From: Clostridia bacterium
GTDB lineage: Bacteria; Bacillota_A; Clostridia; Oscillospirales; CAG-382
Assembly: GCA_017615235.1 (NCBI GenBank)
Contig: JAGAAM010000151.1
Span: 1 to 7,809 of the forward strand
Length of the DNA stretch: 7,809 nt
Reading direction: 5' to 3'
Shown: piece by piece, positions 5,163 through 7,809 of the stretch
Layout: every line of letters begins with the position of its first letter
Numbering within the stretch: position 1 is the first letter of the stretch
The notes under the pieces: generated by a model
Database searches by the model: none
What the model was told of the DNA's origin: nothing
The model's input: only the letters and a program-made list of their open reading frames with translations
Made by a program: the position numbers and the translations under genes

Positions 5163-5912
5163 ATGCTTGCACCTCATGAACTGAAAAACAAACAATTCCA
5201 GCGTACCTTCAAGGGATACAATACCCAGGAGGTCGACGAATACATCGAATTCGTGCTCGAAAAATATACCGAGGCGTACCGCGAGAACAACGAGCTCGAG
5301 CGCAAGCTTCGTATCGTTGTGACCAACCTCGACGAGATAAAGGACGAAGAGGAATCGATCCGCAGCACTCTTATTTCCGCACAGAAGATGGCGGAAAAGA
5401 TCGTCAACGACGCGAAAGACCGCGCCGACATCATCACCGGCGCGATCAAGGACCGCTGCGACGGCGTCATTGCGGAGTTCCGCCAGCAGCTCCAGCAGGA
5501 AAAGGAGCAGGCGTGGGTCATGCGCACCCGCATAATCGAGTTCAAAAAGACGCTTTACGAACTTTACGGCAAACATATTGAGGAGCTTAAGGATCTATCG
5601 CTCAACGAGATCGAGGATATCGTCCTCCCGAACGACGACGCGATAGTCACCTCCATCTTCAACGATGTGCGCGATAAGATCGAGGAAGAAAACGAACGCC
5701 GCCACCGCGAGGAAAGCAAGCTTAAGGACGAAGCGCCTTATTTTTCCGAAGAGGAATCGGAACAGAAACCCGGGGAAGCCGACGAGCCCAAATCCGAGCA
5801 GTCCAAACCCGAACAGACCGCCGATATCCCCGCGCTTTCCGACGACGCGCAGAAAGCTCAGGACGAATATCTCAAATATATGATGGAGGACGGTATCGCC
5901 GAGGAAAAATAA
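5163..5912 (+). CDS. divIVA: DivIVA-domain cell division/polarity protein
   Basis: DivIVA is a peripheral membrane coiled-coil protein that gathers at negatively curved membrane, septa and poles and recruits division or polarity partners. The 249-residue chain starts with the lipid-binding N-terminal domain. FQRTFKGYNTQEVDEYIEFV (12-31) matches the family pattern; F16-K17 sit where B. subtilis has its membrane-inserting Phe17-Arg18 pair. A long heptad-rich coiled coil follows (about 30-145), then a conserved-looking helical piece (about 146-185). The tail (about 186-249) is disordered, rich in Glu, Pro, Ser and Lys, and ends in a short predicted helix (QKAQDEYLKYMMEDG). This tail makes it longer than the 164-residue B. 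subtilis protein. It lies after yggT and 26 bp before ileS, the normal place in Firmicutes, but without ylmH between. Confidence 0.95.
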   Translation: MLAPHELKNKQFQRTFKGYNTQEVDEYIEFVLEKYTEAYRENNELERKLRIVVTNLDEIKDEEESIRSTLISAQKMAEKIVNDAKDRADIITGAIKDRCDGVIAEFRQQLQQEKEQAWVMRTRIIEFKKTLYELYGKHIEELKDLSLNEIEDIVLPNDDAIVTSIFNDVRDKIEEENERRHREESKLKDEAPYFSEEESEQKPGEADEPKSEQSKPEQTADIPALSDDAQKAQDEYLKYMMEDGIAEEK

Positions 5913-5938
5913 ACGGCGCGACCATTTGACACATTCCG

Positions 5939-7809
5939 ATGAAAGATTACAAGGACACACTTAATCTGCCTGCTACCGATTTCCCGATGAGGGCAAATCT
6001 TCCGCAGAACGAGCCGGAGACCCTTAAAAAGTGGAACGAAAGCGGACTTTACGAAAAAATGCTCGCCCGGAACGAGGGCAGGCCTTCTTTCGTGCTGCAC
6101 GACGGACCTCCTTTTTCCAACGGAAATATCCATATCGGTACGGCTTTGAATAAGATATTAAAGGATTTTATCGTCAAATCCAAGTCGATGGAGGGCTTTT
6201 ACGCCCCCTATATCCCCGGCTGGGATAACCACGGTATGCCTATCGAAAGCGCGATAATCAAACAGAGCAAGCTCGACAGAAGAAAGATGTCGGTATCCGA
6301 GTTCCGTCTCGCCTGCCGCGATTTCGCCGCGAAGTTCGTCGATCTTCAGCGCACTTCGTTCCGCCGTTTAGGCGTCGCAGGCGACTGGGAGCATCCCTAT
6401 CTTACGATGGACCCCGCGTTTGAAGCCCGTGAAGTAAGGGTGTTCGGCGAGATGTTCCGCAGAGGATATATCTATAAAGGGCTCAAACCCGTTTACTGGT
6501 GCGCCCACGACGAGACCGCGCTTGCCGAAGCGGAGATCGAATATAACGACGCTCCCTGTACCTCCATTTACGTCAAATTCCCGGTAAAGGACGATAAAGG
6601 ACTCATTTCCAAATACTGCGATCTCAAAAACGCCTGTTTCGTGATCTGGACTACCACCCCCTGGACGCTTCCCGGAAACATGGCGATCGCCCTCCACCCG
6701 CGCGAGGTCTATTCGCTCGTAAAAGTCCCGTCCGGCGAATGCTATATCATGGCTGAGGAGCTTGTCGCAAGATCGCTCAAAAACGCCGGCATCGAAGAGT
6801 TCGAGACTCTCGCTTCCTTCAAGGGCCAGGATCTCGAATACCTCACCGCTTCGCATCCCTTCCTCGAAAGGGAAAGCGTCATCGTCAACGCCGAATACGT
6901 CACGATGGACAGCGGTACCGGCTGCGTCCATACCGCTCCCGGCTTCGGCGTGGACGACTATATGACGGGTATGCGCTACGGCATAAAGATCGTAGTCCCC
7001 GTCGACGACCGCGGTTACCAGACCGAAGAAGCCGGCAAATTCGCCGGTATGCGTTACGACGAATCCAACGAGGCGATACTCAAAGACCTCAAAGATAACG
7101 GATTCCTCCTCGCCAGCGAGGAGATAATCCACTCCTATCCGCACTGCTGGCGCTGCAAGAACCCGATAATCTTCCGCGCCACGCCGCAATGGTTCTGCTC
7201 CGTCGAGGCGTTCCGTGACAAGGCCGTCAAAGCCTGCGCGGACGTCGAATGGATGCCCGCCTGGGGCGGCGACAGGATGGTCTCGATGATAAACGAGCGC
7301 GCCGACTGGTGCATCTCCCGCCAGCGCAACTGGGGACTTCCTATCCCTGTGTTCTACTGCGAGGACTGCAAAAAACCGGTCTGCACCGACGAGACTATCG
7401 AAAAAGTGGCGAACGTTTTCGCCGAAAAAGGCTCCAACGCCTGGTTCAATCTTGACGTTAAAGACCTTCTTCCCGAAGGCTTCGTCTGCCCGCACTGCGG
7501 AGGCGTTCATTTCACGAAAGAGACCGATACGTTAGACGGCTGGTTCGATTCCGGATCGACCCATTTCGCCGTTCTCGACGGCGAAAACGGGCTCGGCAGA
7601 CCCGCCGACCTCTATCTTGAGGGCGCCGATCAGTACCGCGGATGGTTCCAGTCCTCGCTGCTGACCTGCATCGGCTCCGGGCTTGAAAAAGCGCCTTACA
7701 AAGCCGTCCTTACCCACGGCTGGACGGTCGACGGCGAAGGCAAGGCTATGCACAAATCTTTGGGCAACGCCGTAGCTCCCGAACAGGTCATCGAAAAATA
7801 CGGCGCCGA
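5939..7809 (+). CDS. ileS: Isoleucyl-tRNA synthetase (5' part; gene runs off the window)
   Basis: This class Ia synthetase charges tRNA-Ile and edits valine. The first 623 codons are present without a frameshift; the anticodon-binding and C-terminal regions lie beyond the window. The N-terminus ([20 protein letters not shown]) is typical of bacterial IleS and supports the ATG at 5939; an in-frame TGA at 5927 rules out a longer form. Visible motifs are the HIGH-type site as HIGT (65-68), GWDNHG (94-99), the CP1 editing block [10 protein letters not shown] (238-247), [12 protein letters not shown] (330-341), [10 protein letters not shown], a Cys-rich insertion (FYCEDC and VCPHCG, probably zinc-binding), and the KMSKS loop as KAMHKS (602-607). 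The gene follows divIVA by 26 nt with neither a T-box leader nor an evident Shine-Dalgarno, so it is probably cotranscribed with divIVA. Confidence 0.96.
   Translation, partial: MKDYKDTLNLPATDFPMRANLPQNEPETLKKWNESGLYEKMLARNEGRPSFVLHDGPPFSNGNIHIGTALNKILKDFIVKSKSMEGFYAPYIPGWDNHGMPIESAIIKQSKLDRRKMSVSEFRLACRDFAAKFVDLQRTSFRRLGVAGDWEHPYLTMDPAFEAREVRVFGEMFRRGYIYKGLKPVYWCAHDETALAEAEIEYNDAPCTSIYVKFPVKDDKGLISKYCDLKNACFVIWTTTPWTLPGNMAIALHPREVYSLVKVPSGECYIMAEELVARSLKNAGIEEFETLASFKGQDLEYLTASHPFLERESVIVNAEYVTMDSGTGCVHTAPGFGVDDYMTGMRYGIKIVVPVDDRGYQTEEAGKFAGMRYDESNEAILKDLKDNGFLLASEEIIHSYPHCWRCKNPIIFRATPQWFCSVEAFRDKAVKACADVEWMPAWGGDRMVSMINERADWCISRQRNWGLPIPVFYCEDCKKPVCTDETIEKVANVFAEKGSNAWFNLDVKDLLPEGFVCPHCGGVHFTKETDTLDGWFDSGSTHFAVLDGENGLGRPADLYLEGADQYRGWFQSSLLTCIGSGLEKAPYKAVLTHGWTVDGEGKAMHKSLGNAVAPEQVIEKYGA

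Noticed and set aside
5926..5931. A perfect TTGACA just upstream of ileS as a -35 box
   Set aside because: At 16-18 bp spacing the sequence is ACAAGG-like with no -10 resemblance, and the start site would fall inside ileS after its ATG.
6368..7510. A 380-codon open frame on the - strand opposite ileS
   Set aside because: It lies wholly antisense to well-conserved IleS motifs, and its composition (rich in Val, Phe, Asp, Gly) is what the complement of this codon usage produces. No ribosome site or family motif was seen.

Overview
The window is a co-directional run of housekeeping genes on the + strand. It suggests a member of the Clostridia (Bacillota), plausibly from the moderately GC-rich, gut-type Oscillospirales/Ruminococcaceae-like lineages. 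Three things support this: the Firmicute gene order ylmE(yggS)-sepF-yggT-divIVA-ileS, AGGAGG-type ribosome binding sites, and a single-TM HlyD-like protein directly upstream of yggS, an arrangement I recall from Clostridia. The species cannot be named from sequence alone.

Layout. Bases 1-61 hold the last codons of an unidentified upstream gene whose stop overlaps the next start. Then come a multi-pass membrane protein of the UPF0104/YbhN (lysylphosphatidylglycerol-synthase TM-domain) family (58-1239) and miaA for tRNA i6A37 modification (1236-2105, ATGA overlap). A membrane-anchored HlyD-like adaptor follows (2129-3484), then the PLP-homeostasis protein YggS/YlmE (3487-4176). The division genes sepF (4213-4695), yggT/ylmG (4754-5032, TTG start) and divIVA (5163-5912) come next. 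The window ends inside ileS (5939 onward, 3' end cut). No gap between genes exceeds about 130 bases, and I see no tRNA, rRNA, CRISPR array, mobile element or phage sequence.

How the parts work together. Tight spacing (two junctions of 4-nt overlap, one 2-nt gap) suggests the first five genes are cotranscribed. A near-consensus sigma-70/SigA promoter (TTGACA, 17 bp, GATAAT) lies inside the yggS coding region in a local AT-rich patch with an adjoining dyad. It probably gives sepF-yggT-divIVA(-ileS) their own transcription. SepF anchors FtsZ to the membrane, YggT is a small membrane protein of the division cluster, and DivIVA marks curved membrane and septa, so the second half is a division module feeding into ileS.

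The unusual content is mostly regulatory: a perfect 12-bp hairpin between sepF and yggT without a U-tract, two tandem hairpins and a 17-bp-period direct repeat in the yggT-divIVA gap where ylmH would be expected, and an ileS with neither a T-box leader nor a visible Shine-Dalgarno sequence. I found no convincing new multi-gene system. The best leads are the embedded promoter, the intergenic RNA structures and the conserved-looking but uncharacterised HlyD-like protein.
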